Source: Hoplostethus atlanticus
Lineage: Eukaryota > Chordata > Actinopteri > Trachichthyiformes > Trachichthyidae
Assembly (NCBI GenBank): GCA_034670405.1
Contig: JAXDDX010000041.1
Coordinates: 2,831,001 to 2,895,000 of the forward strand
Direction: 5' to 3'
Length of the DNA stretch: 64,000 nt
Shown: positions 51,976 to 62,520 of the stretch, one piece after another
How the letters are laid out: each line of letters starts with the position of its first letter
Position numbering within the stretch: position 1 is the first letter of the stretch
Notes under the pieces: model-generated
What the model saw: only the letters and a program-made list of their open reading frames with translations
What the model was told of the DNA's origin: nothing
Databases searched by the model: none
Made by a program: the position numbers and the translations under genes

Positions 51976-52560
51976 AGTTATGCTAACATGAATGTTTTTT
52001 CAGTATCTGATTTTGTATAGAAAACCGCATCATCAGACAATAGATTGCATTTTACTTGATTATTAGTTATACCTTTATGAGACCTCCAGTATCTTAGCTG
52101 TTGTGTCAAGAAAGCATATCTAATATAGTGCGTCCTTTTGGGAGAACACATTTCCCTTAATGTTACATAGGGATAATGTTTTTCATGGATTTCAGGTGTT
52201 TTGGATGTGTAACTTGCAATTTATTTTAATGGGAGTTAATAGTGTCCCTACTTAATCTGTCTTTTTTGCATTTCTGATCACATCCCCGATTACTGTAGTC
52301 TGATATCGAACAATGATGGCATCATCAGAAACACTATATAACTATATCCTTTTTGAGCCCAGCCGGCCTCAGGTTTTAGTAAAATGACTAGTGAGTTTGA
52401 AAGATAATTGTCAACATCCACAATCTGCAAAACCGAACAAAAGCTCATTTAGATTGTTTTAACCTGCAATCAGCGGATTTAGTTTCAAATGAAGCCCAGA
52501 TCTAACAAGCCAGACTATTGTGTCCTCTGGTCCTTTTGTTTTGGGGCATGCCACAGTGTT

Positions 52561-52567
52561 TATAAAG
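52561..52567 (+). promoter_or_regulatory. TATA box of the PKS gene
   Basis: TATAAAG (preceded by GTGTT) at 52561, 162 bp upstream of the start codon, predicts transcription start near 52590. A TATA promoter contrasts with the TATA-less promoters of the neighbouring housekeeping genes and fits tissue-restricted expression. Inferred. Confidence 0.55.
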
Positions 52568-52722
52568 GGTCATGGAGGAAGAACAGCACTAGCTGGGACC
52601 AAAGACAGCAAGCAGGAATAAGCACTAAGCTCCACTGTTAACTGGCTTAGGGGAGTTCAAATTTTCAGCATGGGTTTTACAATGAGACTCCACTACTTGA
52701 GTAGAATATAATCAAATGAATA

Positions 52723-55700
52723 ATGGAGGACACAGAAGAGGACATAGCAATTGTTGGGGTTGGATGCAATTTCCCTGGAGGTAAGGCTAAAACATATTTA
52801 AATCAATATTTTGCAGTGCAGTCTGAATTTAAGACATTATAACCACTAGGGTACGTTTGTTTTCAGGCGAGGGACTGGACAATTTCTGGAAAGTTCTATT
52901 GGAGGGAAAGAATTGTGTTGCGGATATTCCAGAGGAGAGGTTTGACAGCGCCTATTGGTATGATCCTGATGATAGAAAACCTGGAAAGACACAGACAACC
53001 CAAGCTGCTCTTATAAATGGGTAAGCTCTAAACGTGAGACTTTCTAATGATTGTGATATCTGTTAAGCAAGTATTGATTCCTCTCTGGAAAGGTTTTTAA
53101 TTTGTGACCGATACCTCCATTTGTCCTTCAGCTTTAATGAGTTCGATCACAAGTTTTTTGGCATCACTGAAGCTGAGGCTGACTTCATGGACCCTCAGCA
53201 GAAACTCCTTCTACAGTGTACATACAGGGCATTAGAAGATGCTGGAATGCCTATGGAGACCATCAGTGGAAGCAGAACTGGAGTTTATATAGGTAACCAC
53301 TGTTCTATGATGCATGAAAGTGTTGATGGAACAATGTAACACTATAATGATTATAATATGGTCTGTGTTGAATATATTGTTGCAGGTCTTATGAACAGGG
53401 ACTATGAGACCCTCCTAAACAACAGTCCTAGCACAATAACCCACTACAACGCAACTGGGGCGGCTATGAGTGTTGCTGCCAACAGAATATCCTTCACCTT
53501 CAATCTCACTGGCCCTTCTTTCGCCATTGACAGTGCCTGTTCCTCGTCTTTGGTGGCTCTGCATTCAGCCTGCCAGGCTATGAAGCAAAGTATTGCACTT
53601 GTTCAATTCTCTCTTCCTGACAAATTCAAATTCACATTCAGTGACAAAAGCAGGCTAATTACTGCATGCTTTTATGCTTTCATTCTCATTTCTCTTCTCA
53701 ACCAGGAGACTGTGAGATGGCTCTATGTGGAGGGGTCAGCTGTATCATAGAGCCAAGAGTCTTTGTTGCTCTGAGCAAGGGAAAGATGATCTCACCTGAA
53801 GGAACCAGCAAGCCTTTCTCCAGCAGAGCAGATGGTTATGGCAGAGGAGAGGGCTGTGGGGTAGTTCTGCTGAAACCACTGAAAAATGTAAGTACATTAT
53901 AGTTTGTTTTCACAACCATGTCATTGTCTGAATGAATGTACTGCCATAGAGGTAATTGCTAGCCTACTAATGATATGCTTTTCTATACAAAGGCTATAAG
54001 AGACTTCAACAAGATTTGGGGAATCGTCTCCAAAACAGCAGTCAACCAAGATGGCCGCTCAGTCACTCCAATCACCAAGCCCTCCATGGTTCAACAAGAG
54101 GAGCTTCTGCGCAGAATCTACTCAGGGTCTGACCTTGCAAATGTCCAGTACATAGAGGCACACGGGACCGGAACCCCAATTGGAGACCCAGCAGAGGCAG
54201 GGAGCATCTCAAACGTCATTGCTAAAGCCAGACCTCCAGGTTCAGAGACACTCCGCATCGGCTCTGTGAAGAGCAACATTGGACACACAGAATCTGCAGC
54301 TGGAGTGGCAGGGCTCATTAAGGTACTCTTAATGATAAAGCATGAAACCATTGTTACCTCTGTTTTCTACTCCGAAGACAGTGCCAGTGTAGATGTAAAA
54401 GCTCTCAGTATAAATATTCCCACCAAAGCTGAGAAATGGGAGACAAATGGGTCTTTAGAGAGGGTAGCTGGGATCAACAGCTTTGGGTTTGGAGGCACAA
54501 ATGCACATGCAATTGTAAAAGAGTACAGGCAGGCCACCATTCCCAAACTGATCCCCCATGGCTGTCGAAAGCTCTTTGTACTTTCTGCAGCTTCAGAGAA
54601 ATCATTGATCTTGTCCATCACTGACACTCACCAGAGGCTTTGCCGAGATAAAACAGTTGACATACAGGCATTATCATATACCTCAGCATGTAGGAGGAGT
54701 CATTACAAACACAAATATAGGAAAGCCTTCCTAATGTCTTCCCTCTCTGATTTAGAGCATCAGCTGACATCTGCATTGAACAAGAAAGTTGAGTCAACAA
54801 AGTCAGGCACCCATTTGGTCTTTGTGTTTTGTGGAAATGGGGTGACCTACAGGGGTATGTGCATGCAGCTTCTGAGAGAGGTGCCTGTGTTTAGAGAGAA
54901 GGTCAAAGAAGTTGAGAATCTCTTCCAAAGTTATAAAAATACTAGCATCAACCAAAAGATCACAAATGACTATGACAATGATGATTACACCAAGCCAGAC
55001 ATTGTCCAGCCTCTTCTCTTTGCTATTCAGGTTGGCATCGTCAGTCTTCTAAAGCATTGGGGTGTCAAACCTGATGCTATTCTTGGACACTCTGTTGGAG
55101 AGGTTGCTGCTGCTCACTGTTCTGGCCTTTTATCTCTTGAGGATGCAGTGAAGGTGGTGTACCACCGCAGTACTCTCCAGAGCAAGGTCACAGGAGGGAA
55201 AATGCTCGTAGTCAGTAATGTGGCTGTAGCAAAGGTCTTAGAAATCCTTCCAGCATTCTCTGGGAAAATTTGTGTAGCAGCTTTCAACAGCCCTCAGTCC
55301 TGCACTCTGTCCGGTGATGCAGATGCTATACACACCCTCCACCAGAGGCTGAAGACCATGTTTACAGATACAAATATCTTCCTTTGTGTCTTAGATGTTC
55401 CAGCTGCATACCACAGCCATATGATGGATCCCATAGTAGGTGACATTGAGAAAAGTATTGACTCTTTGGCTGTCAACAATATGGAGTGTGGACTTTTTTC
55501 AACAGTGACTGGAAACAAGCATTCGTATGGTGACTTTAGCACAGGCAGGTATTGGGCTAAGAATATTAGAGAGCCTGTTTTATTTGAACAAACACTGCGG
55601 GCTGCAACCAAGGACAAGAAGTCAAGAAGCAATGTGGTCTTTGTGGAGATTGGACCTCGTAGGGCTCTCCAAAGGAACATCCATGAAACTTTGGGTAATG

Positions 55701-58700
55701 ACCACATAGTTCTCTCCTCAGTGCAGCCGGAGAAAGATTATGAGACAATCCTGTCTACAGTGGCAAAACTATTTGAACTGGGCATTCATGTAGACTGGCA
55801 TCAGCTCTATAGCGGTAGCGAGACATTGCCAACAGCTCTTCCAGTCTATCAGTTTGATGACCTGAAGAAAGAGGTGTATTTTGAAGCTGTAAGAAAAAGA
55901 AATGAAACAACTGCTTCCTCTCACCATCCACTGCTATCCCAAATAAAGCAGGATAATAAAGAGTACAAGTGCAATCTCTCATTAGAGACTGCACCCTATC
56001 TTTGGGAGCATAAAAACAATGGTGTTGCCATTGTGCCAGGGGCGTTGTACGTTGAACTAGCTTATGCCTCAGTAATGGCAAGTTTAAGGCCAAAGAAGCC
56101 CATTTCCTTGCTCCAGCTCAGTGTAACTTTTCACAGTCTGTTTACACTCAGTTCACACTCACATCAGTTGAAAGTAACACTGGAGCATGCAGAGAATGAG
56201 ACTATGTTTAAAGTACAGTCTTCTTCTGCAACACATGCATCTGGCGCATATAGATGTACAACTGGCCAGCCATTGTTAGAAGAACAAACCATTTGCCTTG
56301 ACATTATCTTCCAAAGGTGCAAAGTGGTTATCAAGAGAAAAGAGATTTACTCAATTCTTTCTCAAGCAGGATTTGAATATGGTTCTATTTTCAAACAGCT
56401 CGACGATGTGCAGATTGGATATGAATTCAAGGAAGCCGTGACAGCAATTCACGTCCCTGGTGAGGTTCTGAAACACCTTCATGATTATTTCATCCACCCT
56501 GTGTTATTGGACTATTTCTTACAAATGACTGCTGTAGTAGCCATCGGCGGGCTAACAGCCAAGCAGGTATTCCCCTCAGCAATCGGCTGTGTAGCCATAT
56601 CAGGACCACTCCAAGAGGAAATGGTCATGTATTTAAGAGCAACTCAAGAGACTCCAGACTTCATTGATGTATGTGGCTGCTTTTCCACTAAAGAGGGGAA
56701 TGTACTGATGGAACTTAAGGAGGTGAGGGATCTCATTTTTGGGCCATTGCTCAAATGTTGTAGAGCCACTGTTCTTCCACAGTGAAATCATCTCACTTAC
56801 TGATGAGATTGACTTCAACTGCAAAATAAAGGCCATAGTTTTTGAGGACAAACAAGGCATTGCTAAAGCACTTAGACCATATGTACACCCAGAATCAGTC
56901 ATTGTGCAGAACAGAGACTACTGGTTGGCTGACCAGCTTCGACACTTAGTGTTTCACTCACTTTACACTGATGTGGATTTGGAGGAGGTTCTCTTCTTTT
57001 GGGGTGTGCAGGACCTCAGTCACCTGTCATCTGAGAAGATCCTGGAATGCTTGGTTACTTGCTGTGAGCTATTTCGCCAGATTGTTTTAGTTTTGAAAGA
57101 GAGCAAACGCTCTTGCACTATCCGGGTCATAGCTTATAGATCAACAGAGAAAACTGTGGACCATATCAGTCCTGGTTTTGTGCTCTCTGGTATGACAAGG
57201 GCCTGTGCAGCAGAGATGGCAGGGCTCTCTTTCCAGCTGATTGACCTTGCCTCTATGACCAGTGAAGACATTCAAACTCTGGTTCATGTTATAAACACCT
57301 GTAAACAACAAGAGGTCATAATAAGCAAAGGGCAGGCATCAGCAACAAGAATAGTGCGAACCCCCATAAAAGACATGGCTTTATGTGAGGGTGGTATGGA
57401 TTCAGTGTATATTAAGGACTTTGTCCTACAGACTGCTGATCCATACAGAATGGCAAACTTGTCTGCCATCCCCTGTGATGCACACATAAATATTGGCCAA
57501 GGGAATTTAGTTGAGATTCAGCTCATGAATGTATGTGTGCACTCATCTGATTACTTTCCTGTCAGTAGTTCACATTTGAATTTCAGCGAAACAATGTATT
57601 GGAACAAGCACACGTCTCAGAATCACAAGCTTCTGGCGTTAGATTTTAGTGGCATTGTCACAGCTGTTGGGAAAGATGTTCAAGAACTCAAAGTTGGAGA
57701 TCATATTGTTTCTTGTTATCCAGTAGGTGCCACTTCAAAGATTTTGATTCCTGAAGCAGTGTGCTACAACACAAAGAGACTCCCATTTCTGAGAGAAATT
57801 CCCTGTGTATCTTACTTTGTGCTGGCATGGGAGATCATGCAGAGAATCCTACCACAGGTAAAGCAACATCACAGGAAGTTGGCCATCATCTCCTCCAGTC
57901 CAGCTTCCGTTTTGCTAAAGGTTTTAGCTCTGACAGCAAACAAGTCAGGGTGGAACGTTACCTCTCTGCCACATTTCAGAAGGGAACTCCTGAATATCGA
58001 TCAGTGTCATGCATTTGTTTTTCTGCCACCATTTGATCAGTCTTGGCAGGGGATAAATGGAAGTGATGGCCTGGAGAGACACATTATTTTTGTGTGTAAC
58101 AATCAAATGTCGTCCTCACTCTCAGCAAACATGTTTGCACAGGAGAGTGAAGACCTGCATGTACACAAACTTAATGTGTCCAGTGTTTTCCAGAGAGCCA
58201 ATCTAAAAACACAAAAAAGAAAGATTTTTCATTGGCTAATGTCATTAGGCTTCAATGCAGTATCACTACCTCTAAAAAGGGATACGTTTCAGTTACCGGG
58301 CACAAGAGAAGCTCAGACCAATGCAGATGTTGAGTCCTACTTTACAGCAAAGTTGGTGCAGCAAGTGGTTTTAGACCATGAAGGATCTGATTCTCCAGTG
58401 TCTGATATCCCTTTGCTTACAAGGCCAAGGCAACTCTTTAAACAAAGCTATGTCTACATTGTGACTGGAGGGCTCTCGGGTCTGGGACTTGAGACAGTCA
58501 AGCTCATTGCGCATAATGGTGGAGGTTGCATTGCAACACTTTCCAGAAGTATTATCTCAGCTGAAATGCAGTCTGAGATGGAAACACTCCAGAAAAAATG
58601 CGGGGTGACAATCGCCAATGTCCAGTGTGATGTTTCTGTGTCAACGCAGGTGGTGGAGGCAATCTCAAAGATTGGACAAAGGTTCCCTTCTTGTCCAATC

Positions 58701-59492
58701 AAAGGCGTGTTTCACAGTGCTGCAGTGTTACATGATGCACTGATTGAAACTCTTGATCAGTCCCTCTTCCAAAAGGTCTTACAACCAAAAGTGAATGGGG
58801 CTCTAAACCTTCACTACGCAACGCTGCACAACAAACTGGATTTCTTTGTGTGTTACTCGTCCATCTCTTCCTTCATTGGTAATGCCTCACAGTGTAACTA
58901 TGCGGCAGCCAATTCCTTCCTAGACACATTTTGTCATTATCGGAGAAACCTTGGACTTGCTGGACAGTCCATCAACTGGGGTCCTTTGAACCTCGGTCTC
59001 CTGTTGAACAAAGACAATTTCCAAAGGTTCCTGGAGACAAAAGGGATGATGATTATGGATGTGTGTGAGGTTCACAAAGCTCTTGAAAAGTGTCTGTTGA
59101 TGAACAACCCACAGCAAGTTATATGCAAATTCAACTTCAAAAATCTAAACAATCATGTTCTTTCACAAAATGCTGCTCTCAGAGAACGACTGTCAGCTTT
59201 GGTGGAAATGGAACTGAAAGACAATACACTGAATGAGCCCAGGGTTCAGCATGTGTCTTCCATACACGACAGTCTGAGAACAATTCTCAGTGAGATAGGC
59301 AATATTAGAGATGATGTGGATGAGCTGGATGATGAGACAGCTCTGTGTGCATTGGGCATTGACTCAATGTTGGCCATGACTCTGCAGAACAAGATTTTCC
59401 AAGAGACAGGTGTGAATGTGCCTTTGGTTAGAATACTGGACCCCAATAGTACGCTGAAAACATTGGTAACTACTGTAAGGGATGGTGGATAA
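52723..59492 (+). CDS. Type I polyketide synthase (animal PKS, fish pks1-like), with apparent frameshift
   Basis: Iterative multidomain synthase that builds a polyketide from malonyl-type units on its ACP. Exons: 52723-52780, 52867-53020, 53132-53292, 53386-53589, 53706-53887, 53993-59492; about 2,085 residues if the shift is ignored. Order: KS (start [14 protein letters not shown]; Cys 176 in DSACSSS, His 310 in EAHGTG, His 351 in NIGHTES); AT (Ser 620 in GHSVGE, His near 727 in YHSH); DH (His 926 in HxxxGxxxxP, Asp 1093 in [10 protein letters not shown]); pseudo-KR ([17 protein letters not shown]); ER-like ([20 protein letters not shown], cofactor loop degenerate); KR ([14 protein letters not shown]); ACP (LGIDSM, Ser near 2044). 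No thioesterase. The frame changes at about 56,727, after the DH. Fish orthologues (zebrafish and medaka pks1) are, as I recall, needed for otolith seeding; the avian relative MuPKS makes psittacofulvin pigment. Fatty acid synthase is excluded by missing TE and sequence style. Confidence 0.9.
53993..56722 (+). CDS. PKS last exon, 5' part (end of KS, AT, DH)
   Basis: The first reading frame of the 5.5-kb exon, from [12 protein letters not shown] through the DH domain to MELKE. Past GAG (56722) this frame runs only about 20 more codons of unlike sequence to a stop at 56783-56785. All KS, AT and DH catalytic residues seen here are intact. Confidence 0.85.
56727..59492 (+). CDS. PKS last exon, 3' part (pseudo-KR, ER-like, KR, ACP)
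   Basis: The second frame, opening at 56727 ([20 protein letters not shown]...) and staying open for 921 codons to TAA at 59490-59492. It carries the structural KR half, the ER-like domain, the KR with intact glycine-rich loop and YxxxN, and the ACP. A 2.7-kb undisturbed frame indicates recent selection or a sequencing error at the junction rather than old decay. Confidence 0.85.
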   Translation, partial: GISFLGHCSNVVEPLFFHSEIISLTDEIDFNCKIKAIVFEDKQGIAKALRPYVHPESVIVQNRDYWLADQLRHLVFHSLYTDVDLEEVLFFWGVQDLSHLSSEKILECLVTCCELFRQIVLVLKESKRSCTIRVIAYRSTEKTVDHISPGFVLSGMTRACAAEMAGLSFQLIDLASMTSEDIQTLVHVINTCKQQEVIISKGQASATRIVRTPIKDMALCEGGMDSVYIKDFVLQTADPYRMANLSAIPCDAHINIGQGNLVEIQLMNVCVHSSDYFPVSSSHLNFSETMYWNKHTSQNHKLLALDFSGIVTAVGKDVQELKVGDHIVSCYPVGATSKILIPEAVCYNTKRLPFLREIPCVSYFVLAWEIMQRILPQVKQHHRKLAIISSSPASVLLKVLALTANKSGWNVTSLPHFRRELLNIDQCHAFVFLPPFDQSWQGINGSDGLERHIIFVCNNQMSSSLSANMFAQESEDLHVHKLNVSSVFQRANLKTQKRKIFHWLMSLGFNAVSLPLKRDTFQLPGTREAQTNADVESYFTAKLVQQVVLDHEGSDSPVSDIPLLTRPRQLFKQSYVYIVTGGLSGLGLETVKLIAHNGGGCIATLSRSIISAEMQSEMETLQKKCGVTIANVQCDVSVSTQVVEAISKIGQRFPSCPIKGVFHSAAVLHDALIETLDQSLFQKVLQPKVNGALNLHYATLHNKLDFFVCYSSISSFIGNASQCNYAAANSFLDTFCHYRRNLGLAGQSINWGPLNLGLLLNKDNFQRFLETKGMMIMDVCEVHKALEKCLLMNNPQQVICKFNFKNLNNHVLSQNAALRERLSALVEMELKDNTLNEPRVQHVSSIHDSLRTILSEIGNIRDDVDELDDETALCALGIDSMLAMTLQNKIFQETGVNVPLVRILDPNSTLKTLVTTVRDGG

Positions 59493-59794
59493 TTTTGTAT
59501 TATCATTACATGATGACTAAGAAATGCTTTTGTGATTGCATGAAAATACATTTGAGTCATTTTAGTTAGACTGTTCTGTTTCAGCTCAGAGGTATTATCA
59601 TAACATTCTGTTGTCGGCTGTCGGCTGCATATGTTTATATAACCGACAATGGTTTATTTTCGATGGTTTTATTTTTTTAATTTCCTTGTTGTTTTATCAT
59701 TTATATTGTTTCTACTGATTTCTTTTTAACTGCTTATTTTATATTCTACCTTTGTGCTTATATATTTGTCTTTTTCTCCTGCTGAATTATTTTA

Positions 59795-59860
59795 CTTTCT
59801 GCTGCAATGACTGAATTTCCCCACAGGGATCAATAAAGTTTCATCTTATCTTACCAAACA
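59795..59860 (+). repeat. Teleost retroposon 3' tail, second copy
   Basis: CAATGACTGAATTTCCCCAC followed by AGGGATCAATAAAGTTTC and ATCTTATCTTA is the same tail type as at 44385-44440. Confidence 0.6.
59832..59837 (+). terminator. Likely PKS polyadenylation signal within a retroposon tail
   Basis: AATAAA 340 nt after the PKS stop lies in CCCCACAGGGATCAATAAAG, the teleost retroposon tail also seen at 44385. The gene may use a repeat-derived signal. Confidence 0.4.
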
Positions 59861-59978
59861 GTTACAGTAATAGTCTGTATTATATCAGAGTCCTATGGCG
59901 ACTTTCTGTAACTTGTCGAGTGTTTATTAGTAGGCTTAAAGTCTTTCTCAACAGTCTTTACTTTACTTCACAGACTCA

Positions 59979-60194
<216 letters not shown>

Positions 60195-60940
60195 TTACAG
60201 TATTACAGATAACAGTATTCCTTTTCCTTAATATTTTTGAATAAAAATAAATACTCTGCAAATAAGATCTCTACAGCCAATAAATTCAATCTGCCAAATC
60301 AAACTTGGAATATTTTTGGCCGTGAAACTAAAGATGGGGTGTGTTGGGTTTGTGAATGATAAATTAGAATCAGTTAAATAATAAATATATATATATATAT
60401 AAAGAGCTGAGTGTTTTAAAACATGCCATTTATACCTCAAACATGACAGAATGGAAAAAGCTATGGCAATGACATGTAATGGAAAACAGGGGAATAACAT
60501 CCCCTTATGTTGGCCTCAAGCTCCACCTGCCTGGACAGCGATGTAGAATGGGTGACCTGTGAGAGGAAGATAAGCGCAGTGTGTATACAGTGTGTCCTCA
60601 AGTCTTAGAAAGCACATTCACATACTGCAGCACAAAAGGAATAGCCTCTTGTGAACTGCAGTGGAGAAATAAGCTGCATTGCTAGATTGCACACTTTGTA
60701 ACCCTGGTTTATCCAGCGTCGGTCTTCAACTATGGCAGACAGCCAGGAGCCCCATCCTGACTGAGAGATGGACAATGCCTGCTGACTTATGTAAGACTTG
60801 GCCCTTCTGAATGAGCCCTGCTGTGCACTGCAGACCCCTTACTTGTGCTACAGATAGCACCTAGAGCCATTCATTGAAAGATTAGGCATGCTTCATGACC
60901 CACGGATTTCTGTCATCACCTTACAAACATGAACCACTGA

Positions 60941-60983
60941 GAGGGAGATATTAGGCCTTTTGTATAAGCCTAATATCTCCCTC
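60941..60983. repeat. 16-bp perfect inverted repeat with 11-nt loop
   Basis: 60941-60956 and 60968-60983 are exact reverse complements (GAGGGAGATATTAGGC). The right arm runs into a CT-rich simple stretch. Confidence 0.9.
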
Positions 60984-62520
60984 CCTCTCTCTCTCTCTCT
61001 CCTCGTGATTATTAGGCCATTTGGAAAGGTGGAATATTTCTAACACAAGATATTTTTATATTTTGGACTCTTTTTGCAGATCACGATTTATAGGCAACAG
61101 CCAACAATGGACATTTAAACAATGTTGGTATAGATTTCATTAATAAAATATTTAAGCTTACAGAAACCTTTAGATTAATTTGATTATATTGTATATGTGA
61201 CCAAGCAAAGTGCACTAGTTTAGCGCACCGATAAAACCAATTAAGGAGCTTCTATTTTAATGAATTTTGGAAAGGCTTAGAGGTTAGACCTATTTTGTCC
61301 AAGACTGTAGATTTGTAAATGTAAATGTAATTAAAACAAACATTAGACTTTATTGTTTAATGATGGCAATGATTGTTTCTTACCTTGATGAACTTCAGGG
61401 AAAGACTCAGTAGGCTACGTGGCATCTTGACCAGCAATTTCACTTTGATTTTCAGTAATACAGTAACCTTTAGTATAAATGAGAGATTGGTCATACTCAC
61501 GGTGGTTCGAGTGCATCTGTGTCCATGCCAATTGGAGCCAATCACCAGCCAGCCCTGCCAGCTCGATAAAATTTTCAATGTGAAATCTGCTTTGACTGAA
61601 TCAGAAGGCAAAACCTGCCTTATCACGTCAAAGTAGCTTTTTTACAGATTCAAACTACACTGATGGCCATTTAAAACATTATGTCAAGGTGATTTGGTCT
61701 ATTTTGAGGTGCTATAGGTTACAATGGTTTAAAAAAAGCTTAAGTCAAGCTTATAGCCAAATCAATTCTAGATTGATTTTTAATTTGTGATTCCAATTAT
61801 CCCTCTGAGGGCTAAAACTATTCAGTACTAATATAATGATTCTGACAATTTGACATTAGACATTAGACATTAGACCCCAAATGAACATTTATGGGAGATG
61901 CTAGAGTAGTGTATAAGACAGTGTGTTCATAAAGTTCATAAAGCAATCATAAAGTTACTGATAAATTAGAATCATCCAACCAGTAATGATAAGCATTGAC
62001 CCTGACTTGTAAGAGATGAGTAGACGGAAACCATGCCAGAAAAGGAAACCAATCAACACGTTCCTATTTTTTTAACCGTGCCTATACCCAGAAGTGACAT
62101 AGTCCAAAAACTACAGATGAAAGCTTTAACATAATAATCTGTGACATGTTCACATAATTGAATTTCTATTTTGCTAAAGCTTTTCCATGAGGTATGAAGA
62201 AAGTCAGTTTCATTTAATGTTTCAGCTGGCATTGAATTGAGTTGTTGGGGGTAGATGGAAAGTCATTGTTTTCCACTACTGAGAGACAAATCTGTATAAA
62301 AATGTATTATTTTGCAAGTAATAAATAAATAAATAAATGTCTGTTTTGCTGTTCTTTATTGTAGATTGATGTAACACATGTGCTTGAAAGCTTTTACATT
62401 TGATGTTATAAACACTTGGTGTCAGGTAAGTCTTTCTAGAAAAAATTCCTCTGTCGCACAGGAAGTGATGCGTTTTACATTTCCGACACACTGTTTGATT
62501 GACAAGTGATCTCTGGGAAG

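Larger units (their letters stand above)
51161..52722 (+). other. YME1L1 3' UTR and YME1L1-PKS intergenic region
   Basis: AT-rich, non-coding. The YME1L1 3' UTR reaches 51.6 or 52.0 kb. The remaining 0.7 kb holds the PKS promoter. No further gene or recognisable repeat. Confidence 0.65.

Noticed and set aside
56723-56765. A 43-nt GT-AG intron that would restore the PKS frame without a frameshift
   Set aside because: GAG/GTGAGG to GTAGAG/CCA keeps phase, but 43 nt is below normal vertebrate intron size. The skipped bases read as plausible PKS coding sequence in the second frame.
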